NCBI GenBank assembly: GCA_018067325.1
Contig: JAGPUU010000396.1
Coordinates: 1-12,020, forward strand
Reading direction: 5' to 3'
Length of the DNA: 12,020 bases
Source of the DNA: Amphritea sp.
GTDB taxonomy: Bacteria; Pseudomonadota; Gammaproteobacteria; Pseudomonadales; Balneatricaceae
Position 1 is the first letter of the stretch. Every line of letters begins with the position of its first letter. The position numbers were made by a program, and so were the translations under genes. The notes below the pieces were generated by a model. That model was not told the DNA's origin and ran no database searches. It saw nothing but the letters and a program-made list of their open reading frames with translations. Shown here in pieces: positions 1-9,247 of the stretch.

Positions 1-1491
1 TCACCCGCGGCGCATCCACAGGGCTCAACCGTTGAAGTACGAGATCTGTTCTTTAATACTCCCGCCAGGCGTAAATTTCTTAAAACAGAAAAAACTGAGT
101 TTAAGCACCTGGAAGAGGTGGTTAAACGGATGGCGCTTAGCCGATTTGATGTCGGTTTTACGCTGCGCCATAACCAGAAAGTGATTCATCAGCTGCGGCC
201 TGCGGTTACAGATGCTGAGCAGGAACGGCGTATAGCCTCCCTGTTGTCTCCTGCGTTTATTGAAAATGCGATGAAAGTGGATGTCAGTGCTGAGGCATCG
301 GGGTTGAGATTGTGGGGCTGGGTTGGATTGCCGACATTCTCACGTAGCCAGGCTGACCTGCAGTATTTTTTTGTTAACGGCCGGATTATCCGCGATAAGG
401 TGGTAGCGCATGCATTGCGTCAGGCGTATCAGGATGTTCTTTATCATGGTCGTCACCCCGCTTATGTTTTGTATATGGAACTGGATCCGAAGCTGGTGGA
501 TGTTAACGTGCATCCAACCAAACACGAGGTGCGCTTTCGCGAGACTCGTCTTGTTCATGATTTTATTTTCCGTACCACTCATAGAGTGATTGCTGATATT
601 CGCCCGGAGCAGGGGCTTGAGCCCGCTATTTCTGGCGCGGCAGCCGGTGCAATGTTGAGCGCGGCACCCGGGCAGGCGGTGTCACAACAAAGCTTTGAAC
701 AGAGTCGAATGCCTCTGCACCAGCTACAGCGGGATGTAGGGGGTGCTACAGGCTCAGGTTTTGCGCCCCACAATAGCTACCAGTCTGATCGTCCGTCGGT
801 GGGGCAGGTTCGTGAGCAGATCTCGGGGTATGCTGCGTTGCACCCGCAACAGAATTCGGGATTAGAGGGGCAAAACGGATCACTGGTCGAAACAGATAAT
901 GCGGAATGTCCACCTTTAGGCTACGCCATTGCTCAACTACATGGAGTGTTTATTCTGGCGCAGAATGATGCCGGGTTAGTCGTCGTTGATATGCACGCAG
1001 CTCACGAGCGGGTGGTTTATGAACGCATGAAACTGGCTTATAAGGCTGAAGGTGTGCGCAGTCAACCGTTGCTGGTACCAGTGAGTATGGCGGTCAGCTC
1101 TGCGGAAGCGGACTGTGCTGAAGAGCGGGCCGAGGTTTTCGCTAAGCTGGGCTTTGAAATAGCCCGGATGGGCGAAGAAACGTTGGTAATTCGACAGTTG
1201 CCGGTCTCTCTTGCCAGTGCCGACGTCAGTAAACTGATCCTCGATGTGCTGGGGGATATGGTGCAATTTGGCACCAGTCAGAAAATTCAGGAACATACCA
1301 ATGAGTTGCTGGCGACTATGGCCTGCCACGGATCCGTCCGGGCCAATCGACAATTGAGCATCCCTGAAATGAATGCTTTGTTACGTGATATGGAACAGAC
1401 CGAGCGTAGTGGTCAGTGTAACCACGGTCGCCCTACCTGGACTCAGATGTCGATGAACGACCTCGATGGTCTGTTTATGCGGGGTCAATAA
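1..1491 (+). CDS. mutL: DNA mismatch repair protein MutL, 5' end missing
   Basis: MutL is the ATP-driven matchmaker that links mismatch-bound MutS to downstream strand removal. The reading frame is open from the first base and encodes 496 residues. Roughly the first 130 residues of the ATPase domain lie outside the window, judged against the 615-residue E. coli protein. The visible part opens with the GHKL-ATPase segment [15 protein letters not shown] (bases 37-81). The transducer domain follows, with YFFVNGR and [14 protein letters not shown], and then a Gln/Ser/Gly-rich linker at about bases 620-900. The C-terminal dimerisation domain carries [12 protein letters not shown] at 988-1023, which fits the DQHA(X)2E(X)4E endonuclease motif with M for Q. 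It also carries [10 protein letters not shown] at 1321-1350 and CNHGRP at 1417-1434, the other metal-site motifs of nicking MutLs. This differs from the E. coli type, which relies on MutH. The gene ends 1 base before the probable miaA start. The identification is certain. Confidence 0.98.
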   Translation, partial: SPAAHPQGSTVEVRDLFFNTPARRKFLKTEKTEFKHLEEVVKRMALSRFDVGFTLRHNQKVIHQLRPAVTDAEQERRIASLLSPAFIENAMKVDVSAEASGLRLWGWVGLPTFSRSQADLQYFFVNGRIIRDKVVAHALRQAYQDVLYHGRHPAYVLYMELDPKLVDVNVHPTKHEVRFRETRLVHDFIFRTTHRVIADIRPEQGLEPAISGAAAGAMLSAAPGQAVSQQSFEQSRMPLHQLQRDVGGATGSGFAPHNSYQSDRPSVGQVREQISGYAALHPQQNSGLEGQNGSLVETDNAECPPLGYAIAQLHGVFILAQNDAGLVVVDMHAAHERVVYERMKLAYKAEGVRSQPLLVPVSMAVSSAEADCAEERAEVFAKLGFEIARMGEETLVIRQLPVSLASADVSKLILDVLGDMVQFGTSQKIQEHTNELLATMACHGSVRANRQLSIPEMNALLRDMEQTERSGQCNHGRPTWTQMSMNDLDGLFMRGQ

Positions 1492-1495
1492 TTTG
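1481..1495 (+). promoter_or_regulatory. Ribosome binding site and TTG start of miaA
   Basis: GGGGT (1481-1485) lies in the last codons of mutL, 7 bases before TTG (1493-1495). It supports the TTG over the in-frame ATG at 1466, where no purine-rich site is suitably placed. The match to the Shine-Dalgarno consensus is partial. Confidence 0.5.
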
Positions 1496-2434
1496 AATAA
1501 TCAGCAGCATCCCCCTGCTATATTTCTGATGGGGCCTACTGCCTCGGGTAAAACCGATTTGGCAATGGCTCTATATGAACGCCTGCCCTGTGAAATTATC
1601 AGCGTCGATTCGGCGATGATCTATAAGGATATGAATATCGGCACAGCGACGCCTGATGCCGAGTTTCTTTCCCGCTACCCTCACAAACTGGTGGATATAC
1701 TCGATCCGGCTGAAAGTTACTCTGCGGCAGATTTTCGTGCGGATGCGTTGCGTGAGATGGCTGACATTAGCGCTGCCGGTAAAATCCCACTGTTGGTCGG
1801 CGGTACTATGATGTATTACCAGGCGCTGTTAAAAGGATTGGCAACACTGCCTCAGGCGAATCAGGCGATCCGTGATCGGTTGGTTGGCGAGGCGGAGCAG
1901 CATGGCTGGGGCAGTTTGCATAAAAGATTGCAGCAGGTTGATCCTGATGCAGCGCAACGGATACATCCGAATGATCCACAGCGGATGCAGCGAGCGCTTG
2001 AAGTTTACGAGCTGACCGGCCGTTCAATGACTGAACTGTGGCAGGAACAGCAAAAACAGCAGCTTCCCTATAATGTTAGTCAGATATGCGTTATGCCGCA
2101 GGAGCGTAAAACAATCCATGAACGGATTGAAAAACGTTTTCAGATTATGCTTGAACAAGGATTTGAAGAAGAAGTGAGGGCACTTTGGAATCGGGGCGAC
2201 CTGAATCTGCAGATGCCCTCTGTTCGTTGCGTTGGTTATCGACAGATGTGGGAATTTTTTGAAGGGACCTGGGATTACGCCACGATGATTGAAAAGTCTG
2301 TCATAGCAACGCGGCAGCTGGCTAAAAGACAGATTACCTGGCTGCGTAGTTGGGATAATCTGCACCATTTTGAATCCACCGACCCGAATTTAACCAATAA
2401 TGCCTTGAAATTGTTGGAAGGGACCATTATATAA
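1493..2434 (+). CDS. miaA: tRNA dimethylallyltransferase MiaA
   Basis: MiaA transfers a dimethylallyl group from DMAPP to N6 of A37 in tRNAs that read UNN codons. This is the first step of ms2i6A synthesis, which the Fe-S enzyme MiaB later completes. With the TTG start at 1493 the protein is 313 residues, close to the usual 316 of E. coli. It carries the P-loop GPTASGKT at residues 14-21, SVDSAMIY just after, the [13 protein letters not shown] segment, [19 protein letters not shown], and the [11 protein letters not shown] and [14 protein letters not shown] segments typical of the family. The TTG is preferred because GGGGT at 1481-1485 sits 7 bases upstream and the protein then begins just before the conserved [13 protein letters not shown]. 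The in-frame ATG at 1466 would add nine residues inside the mutL end and has no good ribosome site. The gene is almost certainly co-transcribed with mutL and hfq. Function is certain; the start is less so. Confidence 0.95.
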   Translation: MNNQQHPPAIFLMGPTASGKTDLAMALYERLPCEIISVDSAMIYKDMNIGTATPDAEFLSRYPHKLVDILDPAESYSAADFRADALREMADISAAGKIPLLVGGTMMYYQALLKGLATLPQANQAIRDRLVGEAEQHGWGSLHKRLQQVDPDAAQRIHPNDPQRMQRALEVYELTGRSMTELWQEQQKQQLPYNVSQICVMPQERKTIHERIEKRFQIMLEQGFEEEVRALWNRGDLNLQMPSVRCVGYRQMWEFFEGTWDYATMIEKSVIATRQLAKRQITWLRSWDNLHHFESTDPNLTNNALKLLEGTII

Positions 2435-2788
<354 letters not shown>

Positions 2789-2790
<2 letters not shown>

Positions 2791-2801
2791 GGTTTTCATT
2801 G
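2789..2801 (+). promoter_or_regulatory. hflX ribosome site overlapping hfq stop, TTG start
   Basis: GAGG (2789-2792) shares two bases with the hfq TGA stop and stands 6 bases before TTG (2799-2801). The arrangement suggests that hflX is translated by coupling to hfq. The TTG also gives an N-terminus (MFFERPESGE) that lines up with the start of E. coli HflX, so it is the best start available. Confidence 0.6.
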
Positions 2802-4118
2802 TTCTTTGAGCGTCCCGAGTCTGGCGAATGCGCCATTCTGATTCATATCGATATGGCAGATGAGGTGGACCGGGAAAGTCCTAAAGAGCTGGAAGAGCTC
2901 GCCTTATCTGCTGGTGCTGATCCGGTTGCCTTTTTGACCGGGTCACGCAGCCTCCCTAGTCCTAGAACTTTTATTGGCTCTGGTAAAGTTGAAGAGTTGA
3001 AAGATCTCGTTCGTCTGCACGAAGCTGAACTGGTTATCTTTAATCACTCACTCAGTCCAAGCCAGGAGCGAAATCTTGAACGTGAGATTGAGTGTCGGGT
3101 TCTGGATCGTACCGGCCTGATTCTTGATATATTTGCTCAGCGAGCGCGTACCCACGAAGGTAAACTGCAGGTAGAGCTGGCGCAGTTAGAGCATATGTCT
3201 ACCCGGTTGATTCGTGGCTGGACCCACCTTGAACGACAGAAGGGTGGTATCGGTCTGCGTGGTCCCGGTGAAACACAGCTGGAAACCGATCGTCGATTAT
3301 TGCGGGCGCGGATAAAAAGTATTCTTAAACGTTTAGATAAAGTGCGTAAGCAGCGTGAACAGGGTCGTCGTGCCCGAAGTCGCTCTGAGATACCTACCGT
3401 CTCACTGGTGGGTTATACCAACGCAGGAAAATCCACACTGTTTAACAATATTACCGATGCTGACGTGTATGCTGCTGATAAGTTGTTTGCGACCCTCGAC
3501 CCGACTTTGCGCCGAGTTGAGCTGGATGATGTGGGTCCGGCGATTTTGGCGGATACAGTAGGTTTTATTCGTCACCTTCCGCATAAGCTGGTTGAAGCGT
3601 TTCGGGCAACGTTGCAGGAAACGATTGAAGCAGATCTGTTGCTGCATGTTATCGATGCTTTTGACGATGAGCGTCAATCGCATATGGATGAAGTGCATTC
3701 GGTACTGGGAGAGATTGGTGCTGATGAGGTGCCGGTTTTAGAGGTTTACAATAAGATCGATATGCTCGAGCGGGCAGAGGCTCGGATCGACCGTAACGAC
3801 GAAGGTAAACCTGTCAGGGTTTGGTTGTCTGCGGTAACCGGAGAAGGCGTTAATCTGTTGTTTCAGGCGGTATCAGAACTACTGTCTGACGATATCTTTC
3901 ATGAACAGCTAAGCTTAAATCCGGAGGAGGGTGGTTTACGTGCCCAATTCTATGCCTTAGGTGCCGTGCTAAGTGAAAGTGTTGATGAGCTGGGGCAGAT
4001 TAGTCTTGAAGTGCGAATTCAAAGAAAAGATCTGATGCAGTTGCTCAGTCGTATGAAAATAGCACCAGAAAGATATCTGGGTGCTAATGTTAACAAGCCG
4101 GAGTGGTTGCATAGTTAA
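2799..4118 (+). CDS. hflX: Ribosome-associated GTPase HflX
   Basis: HflX binds the 50S subunit and splits stalled or heat-damaged 70S ribosomes; it was first noted beside the hflKC locus. The 439-residue protein has the HflX N-terminal domain (about 1-110). It continues with the glycine-rich and helical linker that touches the peptidyl-transferase centre (KGGIGLRGPGETQLETDRR, 148-166). The G domain follows: G1 GYTNAGKST 205-213, the G2 Thr in ATLDPT near 232, G3 DTVGF 252-256, G4 NKID 318-321 and G5 SAVTG 344-348. A short C-terminal domain follows to 439. It is slightly longer than E. coli HflX (426). The TTG start is chosen because of the GAGG site and the conserved N-terminus. The gene sits between hfq and hflK, as in many gammaproteobacteria. 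Confidence 0.97.
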   Translation: MFFERPESGECAILIHIDMADEVDRESPKELEELALSAGADPVAFLTGSRSLPSPRTFIGSGKVEELKDLVRLHEAELVIFNHSLSPSQERNLEREIECRVLDRTGLILDIFAQRARTHEGKLQVELAQLEHMSTRLIRGWTHLERQKGGIGLRGPGETQLETDRRLLRARIKSILKRLDKVRKQREQGRRARSRSEIPTVSLVGYTNAGKSTLFNNITDADVYAADKLFATLDPTLRRVELDDVGPAILADTVGFIRHLPHKLVEAFRATLQETIEADLLLHVIDAFDDERQSHMDEVHSVLGEIGADEVPVLEVYNKIDMLERAEARIDRNDEGKPVRVWLSAVTGEGVNLLFQAVSELLSDDIFHEQLSLNPEEGGLRAQFYALGAVLSESVDELGQISLEVRIQRKDLMQLLSRMKIAPERYLGANVNKPEWLHS

Positions 4119-4165
4119 GGCAGCCTTCTTACACTTTTTTAATCGTTTAAACAGTTTTGTAAACG
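4105..4165 (+). promoter_or_regulatory. Two weak hairpins between hflX and hflK
   Basis: GGTTGC (4105-4110) can pair with GCAGCC (4120-4125), with one G-T pair, across the hflX stop. A T-rich stretch to 4140 follows, which resembles a leaky terminator. A second inverted repeat, CGTTTA (4144-4149) with TAAACG (4160-4165), ends inside the hflK ribosome site (CGGAGA, 4164-4169) and could reduce access to it. Both are short and AT-rich, so either may be chance. If real, they would set the hflK level relative to hflX. Confidence 0.3.
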
Positions 4166-4174
4166 GAGAATAAT

Positions 4175-5371
4175 ATGGCTTGGAATGAGCCTGGTGGTAA
4201 CGGGAAAAATCAGGATCCCTGGAATAGTGGCGGCGACCGTAAAGGTGGCGGCGGAGGCGGTAAAGATCAGGGGCCGCCTGATCTGGATGAAGCGCTGCAA
4301 AAGCTGCAAGAAAAGCTTAATGGTATTTTCGGTAAGAAAGGCGGCGGCGGTAGTAGCGGTGGCGGCTCTGGTCCCTCTTCTGCATCAACCGGCGGCTTCT
4401 TTGGTGTTATAGCGCTGGTTGTTTTGATTGGTTGGGCAGTGATGGGTGTGTATACCGTCGACCAGCAGGAGCGTGGTGTTGTGCTGCGTTTAGGTAAGTA
4501 TTACGAAACAGTGATGCCAGGCCTGCAGTGGAATCCACCATTGATCGATGATGTGATGACGGCGAATGTGACCCGGGTAAGTGCTTACGAGCACCGTTCT
4601 CTGATGCTAACTGAAGATGAAAACATCGTAGATGTCAGCATGACGGTTCAGTACGTTATCTCTGATCCTGTTAAGTTTAAGCTGAAGGTACGTGATCCTG
4701 AAGTTAGTTTGGGTCATGCGTCTGAATCTGCTTTGCGTCATACCGTAGGTTCATCTGAGATGAACTCAATCCTGACCGAAGGTCGTGAGGTTGTGGGTGA
4801 TGACGTTCAGTTGCGTCTCCAGGGTTATATGGATGATTATGAGACCGGTTTGCGTATTACTCAGGTCAATATAAAGGAAGCGAAAGCGCCTTCTCAGGTT
4901 CAGGATGCGTTTGATGACGTGATCAAGGCCCGTGAGGATGAGCAGCGTTCCATGAACCAGTCCGAGTCTTACCGTAACGGTATTATTCCTGAAGCGCGGG
5001 GTATCGCTCAGCGTATGAAGGAAGAGGCTAATGGTTACCGGGAGCGGGTTGTTGCTCAAGCAGATGGTGACGCGCAGCGTTTCACCGCATTGCTGACCGA
5101 GTATGCAAAAGCCCCTGAAGTGACCCGTGAGCGTCTATATCTTGATGCGATGGAGCATGTGCTGTCGAACAATTCTAAGGTTTTGATCGATGTCGAAGGT
5201 GGAAATAACATGATGTACTTGCCGCTGGATAAGCTGGTCGAGAATCGTCCGCGGACTTCAATTAGCAGCGGAGGAGGAAGTTTGAACAGTTCTGATCTTA
5301 GTGAAGTGACTGATCAAGTGATCGAGCAACTTCGTCAGCGTCAGCAATCTACAGGTAGGGAGGCACGCTAA
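4175..5371 (+). CDS. hflK: FtsH protease modulator HflK (SPFH protein)
   Basis: HflK forms, with HflC, the large inner-membrane cage that encloses FtsH protease and controls its access to membrane substrates. The 398-residue protein starts with a cytoplasmic Gly-rich region (residues 7-70, including runs of Gly at 24-29 and 56-65). Within that region is the amphipathic PPDLDEALQKLQEKLNGIFGK segment typical of HflK. One membrane span follows at about 74-93, then the SPFH/band-7 domain beginning VDQQERGVVLRLGKY at about 95. A long helical stretch at about 240-310 precedes a Ser/Gly/Gln-rich tail. A start at 4175 has CGGAGA just upstream. The stop shares one base with the hflC start (TAATG), so the two partners are translationally coupled. 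Length is near that of E. coli HflK (419). Confidence 0.97.
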   Translation: MAWNEPGGNGKNQDPWNSGGDRKGGGGGGKDQGPPDLDEALQKLQEKLNGIFGKKGGGGSSGGGSGPSSASTGGFFGVIALVVLIGWAVMGVYTVDQQERGVVLRLGKYYETVMPGLQWNPPLIDDVMTANVTRVSAYEHRSLMLTEDENIVDVSMTVQYVISDPVKFKLKVRDPEVSLGHASESALRHTVGSSEMNSILTEGREVVGDDVQLRLQGYMDDYETGLRITQVNIKEAKAPSQVQDAFDDVIKAREDEQRSMNQSESYRNGIIPEARGIAQRMKEEANGYRERVVAQADGDAQRFTALLTEYAKAPEVTRERLYLDAMEHVLSNNSKVLIDVEGGNNMMYLPLDKLVENRPRTSISSGGGSLNSSDLSEVTDQVIEQLRQRQQSTGREAR

Positions 5372-6243
5372 TGTCAGGTAAATCTATGACGGCGCTGGTG
5401 ATCGCGCTATTGCTGCTAATGGTTAGCTTTAACTCTCTCTATATCATTAAAGAGACTGATAGGGCTGTATTGCTAAAATTTGGTGAAATCGTTAACGCGG
5501 ATATTCAGCCGGGTCTGCATATTATGTGGCCGGTTGTTAACAAAGTGCGCAAATTTGATGGACGGATTTTGACCCTTGATGCGCAGCCTCAAGCGTATCT
5601 GACCATCGAGAAGAAACGTCTGATTGTTGATTCTTTCATCAAATGGCGAGTGGTTGATCCGCAGAAATACTACACCGCTACATCCGGTGATCAGTATAAA
5701 GCGGCAGATCTGCTCTTCCCTAACGTGGATGCGGGTCTTCGAAATCAGTTTGGTGAGCGTACGCTGACCGAAGTGGTATCCGGCGAGCGTGATGAACTGA
5801 TGTCTGAGCTGGTTGAGCAGTTGAGTATTCAGACTATAGACGAACTGGGTATTGAGATGATCGATATTCGGATTAAGAAAATTGATCTCCCTCAGGAAGT
5901 ATCTGCCTCGGTTTATGAGCGTATGAGAACTGAGCGTGAGCGGGAAGCCCGTGAGTTGCGTTCACGCGGTAAGGAGTTTGCAGAAGGTATTCGGGCTGAT
6001 GCAGATCGTCAGAAAGCCGTGCTTGAAGCTAATGCCTATCGTGATGCTCAGCAAGTACGTGGTGAAGGGGATGCGCTGGCGGCTAAGATTTACGCTGATG
6101 CATACAACGAAGATGCTGAGTTTTACTCCTTTTATCGTAGTCTGAATGCCTATAAAAAGGCCTTTGGTCAGCAGGGCGATATCATGGTGTTAAAGCCTGA
6201 TAGTGAATTCTTCCGTTATCTGGGTAACCCCAACGGAAAGTGA
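5371..6243 (+). CDS. hflC: FtsH protease modulator HflC (SPFH protein)
   Basis: HflC is the second subunit of the HflKC membrane complex around FtsH. The 290-residue protein has a single N-terminal membrane anchor (about residues 7-25). The SPFH domain opens with KETDRAVLLKFGEI and contains LIVDSFIKWRVVDPQKYY. A charged helical region at about 185-245, rich in Arg, Glu and Ala, corresponds to the coiled-coil wall of the HflKC cage. The end is EFFRYLGNPNGK. The protein is shorter than E. coli HflC (334), consistent with forms that lack the enteric insertion. The start is fixed by the one-base overlap with hflK and by the purine-rich AGGTAGGGAGG just upstream. An intrinsic terminator follows about 80 bases after the stop. 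Confidence 0.97.
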   Translation: MSGKSMTALVIALLLLMVSFNSLYIIKETDRAVLLKFGEIVNADIQPGLHIMWPVVNKVRKFDGRILTLDAQPQAYLTIEKKRLIVDSFIKWRVVDPQKYYTATSGDQYKAADLLFPNVDAGLRNQFGERTLTEVVSGERDELMSELVEQLSIQTIDELGIEMIDIRIKKIDLPQEVSASVYERMRTEREREARELRSRGKEFAEGIRADADRQKAVLEANAYRDAQQVRGEGDALAAKIYADAYNEDAEFYSFYRSLNAYKKAFGQQGDIMVLKPDSEFFRYLGNPNGK

Positions 6244-6263
6244 TCAGTATTCGCTAATTGTTG

Positions 6264-6346
6264 TATAAAAAATACGCGGAATAGGCTGCACTAAAGCGCC
6301 TATTTCGTGGTAGTATTCCGCAACCGGGTTTTGACCCGGTTTTTTT
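6264..6346 (+). ncRNA. Candidate small RNA or structured hflC 3' UTR
   Basis: Seen: a -10-like TATAAA (6264-6269) has TGATCA at 6241-6246 as a poor -35, 17 bases upstream. Seven bases after the -10, at 6276, begins a perfect 8-bp inverted repeat, GCGGAATA (6276-6283) with TATTCCGC (6314-6321). Nested directly inside is GGC-T-GC / GCGCC (6284-6289 with 6296-6300, one bulged T), closed by the loop ACTAAA. The outer stem ends exactly where the terminator stem starts (6322), and the terminator gives a run of seven T. Inference: a transcript of about 70 nt starting near 6276 would be fully folded and end in the U-tail that Hfq binds. Alternatively this is only the ornate 3' end of the hflC mRNA. 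It matches no RNA family I recognise. Confidence 0.3.
6322..6346 (+). terminator. Intrinsic terminator after hflC
   Basis: AACCGGGT (6322-6329) pairs perfectly with ACCCGGTT (6334-6341) across the loop TTTG, and a run of T continues to 6346. It should end the mutL-to-hflC transcript, leaving the DUF2065-hisZ-purA genes to read-through or to a promoter not clearly visible. Confidence 0.9.
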
Positions 6347-6380
6347 ATGTGGCGGCTATGTCGTTGTGTTGAGGTAGGTA

Positions 6381-6578
6381 ATGAATTCTGATTTATGGCA
6401 TCAGTTACTGATAGGTTTCTGTCTGATGTTGGTGTTGGAAGGAATTGTCCCTTTTCTCTATCCACAGCGCTGGCGAAATCTTGTGCATCAGTTAGCGCTG
6501 GTGAGTAATCAAGGGCTGCGCATAACAGGTTTTATAAGCATGATGGCTGGGGTCATCTTGCTGTATATATTTAACTGA
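6381..6578 (+). CDS. DUF2065 (YjeT-like) small membrane protein
   Basis: This 65-residue protein belongs to the DUF2065 family, whose E. coli member is YjeT. Its biochemical role is unknown. Two membrane helices are visible at about 8-27 and 46-64. They are separated by a short basic loop with the family pattern LEGIVPFLYPQRWR (19-32), which resembles the E. coli LEGLGPMLYPKAW. A good ribosome site, GAGGTAGG (6371-6378), stands just before the ATG at 6381. It lies between hflC and hisZ, the usual place of this family in Pseudomonas-type genomes, which suggests but does not prove a link to membrane proteolysis by HflKC-FtsH. hisZ follows after 23 bases, so the two are probably co-transcribed. 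Confidence 0.88.
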   Translation: MNSDLWHQLLIGFCLMLVLEGIVPFLYPQRWRNLVHQLALVSNQGLRITGFISMMAGVILLYIFN

Positions 6579-6601
6579 TTCACTGTATTTCGGAGAGTTG
6601 C

Positions 6602-7786
6602 ATGACGTTGGCAGAACGCTGGTTGTTACCAGACGGCGTCAAAGAGGTGCTACCGCCTCAGGCACAACAGGTAGAGTCGGCGCGTCGCCGTTTATTGAAT
6701 CTGTATGATAGCTGGGGTTATGAATTAGTCATGACGCCGCTGATTGAACATCTTGATTCTTTATTGGTTGGCGTAGGTCGTGATCTGGAGCTGAATACCT
6801 TCAAGGTAACGGATCAGTTAACGGGGCGGATGTTGGGCGTACGTGCTGATATAACTCAGCAGGTTGCTCGTATCGATGCGAATCGTTTGACCCATCAAGG
6901 GCCTGTTCGTTTTTGTTACTGTAGTACGGTGCTGCATACTCTTCCGGCAAATCCCCTGGCTTCGCGTAATCCACTGCAGGTGGGTGCTGAGCTGTTTGGT
7001 CATTCCGGTGTTGCCAGCGATGTTGAAATTATTTCGCTGATGGTTGAAACCCTGAATGCGATGCAGGTGAATCGGGAACTGAGTCTGGATTTAGGCCATG
7101 TGGGTATATACCGTGGTTTGATCGGCGACGCTGCTTTGAGTGCGGATCAGGAAGCAGAGTACTTTGAACTACTGCAACGTAAGGATCTGCCAGAGATTGC
7201 GTTTTTTCTGGAGCAGTCGGATCTGACTGAAGCTGTTAAAACTTATTTGGCGGTATTACCAACATTGCATGGCGGTCGTGAAGTGCTGCAACAGGCGCGT
7301 GACTGCTTTGCTGATGTTGATGAATCGATTATTGAAGCGTTGGATTATCTTGATGCCCTTGCGGCACGGATTTCTAGTCGCTACCCGCAACTGGATCTTT
7401 ATTTCGATCTTAGTGAGCTGCGGGGCTATAACTACCACACCGGTGTTGTGTTTGCTGCTTATGTTCCTTCGTTTGGACAAGCGGTGGCTAAGGGTGGTCG
7501 TTATGATGAAGTGGGGCGTGACTTTGGTCGTGCCCGTCCGGCAACCGGGTTTAGTGCAGATCTGAAAACTCTAGTGGAGTTGTCTGCTTCTAAGGAAGAA
7601 TTGGCGCGTAAGAGCGTGCTGGTGCCGGTTACTGATAACGCAGCAGCAATGGACGCTGTGGCTGAATTGAGAGCTCAGGGTGAGCGTGTTGTCCAGTTGT
7701 TGGATGAGTCTGTTGTGGAAGATCAACAACAGTTTACTCATCAGTTGGTGCAGCAGGATGGAGCTTGGGTTCTCGAGAGCCTGTAA
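6602..7786 (+). CDS. hisZ: ATP phosphoribosyltransferase regulatory subunit HisZ
   Basis: HisZ is a catalytically inactive paralogue of histidyl-tRNA synthetase. It joins short-form HisG to make the first enzyme of histidine synthesis and to give it feedback control by histidine. The 394-residue protein shows the class II synthetase fold: a motif-2-like PVRFCYCSTVLH at 101-112, ELFGHSG at 130-136, histidine-pocket segments RGYNYHTGVVF at 274-284 and GGRYDEVGRDFG at 298-309, and motif 3 at ARPATGFSADL (311-321). The anticodon-binding domain of true HisRS is absent. GGAG (6592-6595) lies 6 bases before the ATG. Its presence implies that hisG elsewhere in the genome is the short form. A position between DUF2065 and purA is the standard one in Pseudomonas-like genomes. 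Confidence 0.96.
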   Translation: MTLAERWLLPDGVKEVLPPQAQQVESARRRLLNLYDSWGYELVMTPLIEHLDSLLVGVGRDLELNTFKVTDQLTGRMLGVRADITQQVARIDANRLTHQGPVRFCYCSTVLHTLPANPLASRNPLQVGAELFGHSGVASDVEIISLMVETLNAMQVNRELSLDLGHVGIYRGLIGDAALSADQEAEYFELLQRKDLPEIAFFLEQSDLTEAVKTYLAVLPTLHGGREVLQQARDCFADVDESIIEALDYLDALAARISSRYPQLDLYFDLSELRGYNYHTGVVFAAYVPSFGQAVAKGGRYDEVGRDFGRARPATGFSADLKTLVELSASKEELARKSVLVPVTDNAAAMDAVAELRAQGERVVQLLDESVVEDQQQFTHQLVQQDGAWVLESL

Positions 7787-7799
7787 ATTTTTAAGTTAG

Positions 7800-9116
<1,317 letters not shown>

Positions 9117-9142
9117 GTCCTGGATTTAGCAAGACGGAAAAG

Positions 9143-9170
9143 AAAACCCGGCCTGGTGCCGGGTTTTTTT
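9143..9170 (+). terminator. Intrinsic terminator after purA
   Basis: CCCGGC (9147-9152) pairs with GCCGGG (9158-9163) across a 5-base loop. Flanking AAAA and a run of seven T (9164-9170) extend it. This is a textbook Rho-independent terminator for the hisZ-purA transcript. Confidence 0.93.
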
Positions 9171-9178
9171 ATGCCTGG

Positions 9179-9202
9179 TTTTTTGTTCGAGAGAACAAAA
9201 AA
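9179..9202. repeat. Perfect 10-bp hairpin with GAGA tetraloop
   Basis: TTTTTTGTTC (9179-9188) and GAACAAAAAA (9193-9202) are exact reverse complements, separated by GAGA, a GNRA-type loop. On the minus strand the T-run of the suhB terminator lies within this stem. The element therefore stands between two terminators and may add a second barrier to convergent transcription. With wobble and bulges the pairing could extend out to 9173-9210. Confidence 0.7.
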
Positions 9203-9224
9203 AACCGGGCATAGCCCGGTTTTT
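9197..9224 (-). terminator. Bidirectional terminator, mainly for suhB
   Basis: CCGGGC (9205-9210) and GCCCGG (9214-9219) flank the loop ATA. Eight A lie on the left and five T on the right. Read on the minus strand the stem is followed by eight T and would end suhB transcription 29 bases past its stop. Read on the plus strand it has a T-run of five, so it also backs up the purA terminator. Confidence 0.9.
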
Positions 9225-9247
9225 GTATTGAATGTGTGCTGCAGTGT

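Noticed and set aside
1466..1492. A longer MiaA starting at the ATG at 1466
   Set aside because: It would overlap mutL by 26 bases, lacks a suitable ribosome site, and adds nine residues (MVCLCGVNN) not resembling MiaA N-termini. The TTG at 1493 fits better.
6276..6321. tRNA-like acceptor stem with 3' CAACC-like end
   Set aside because: The enclosed sequence is only about 30 bases, with no room for D, anticodon and T arms and no GTTCGA-type T loop.
6602..7786. Histidyl-tRNA synthetase (hisS)
   Set aside because: The protein lacks the C-terminal anticodon-binding domain, and its histidine-pocket motifs deviate in the way seen in HisZ. The position next to purA also fits hisZ.
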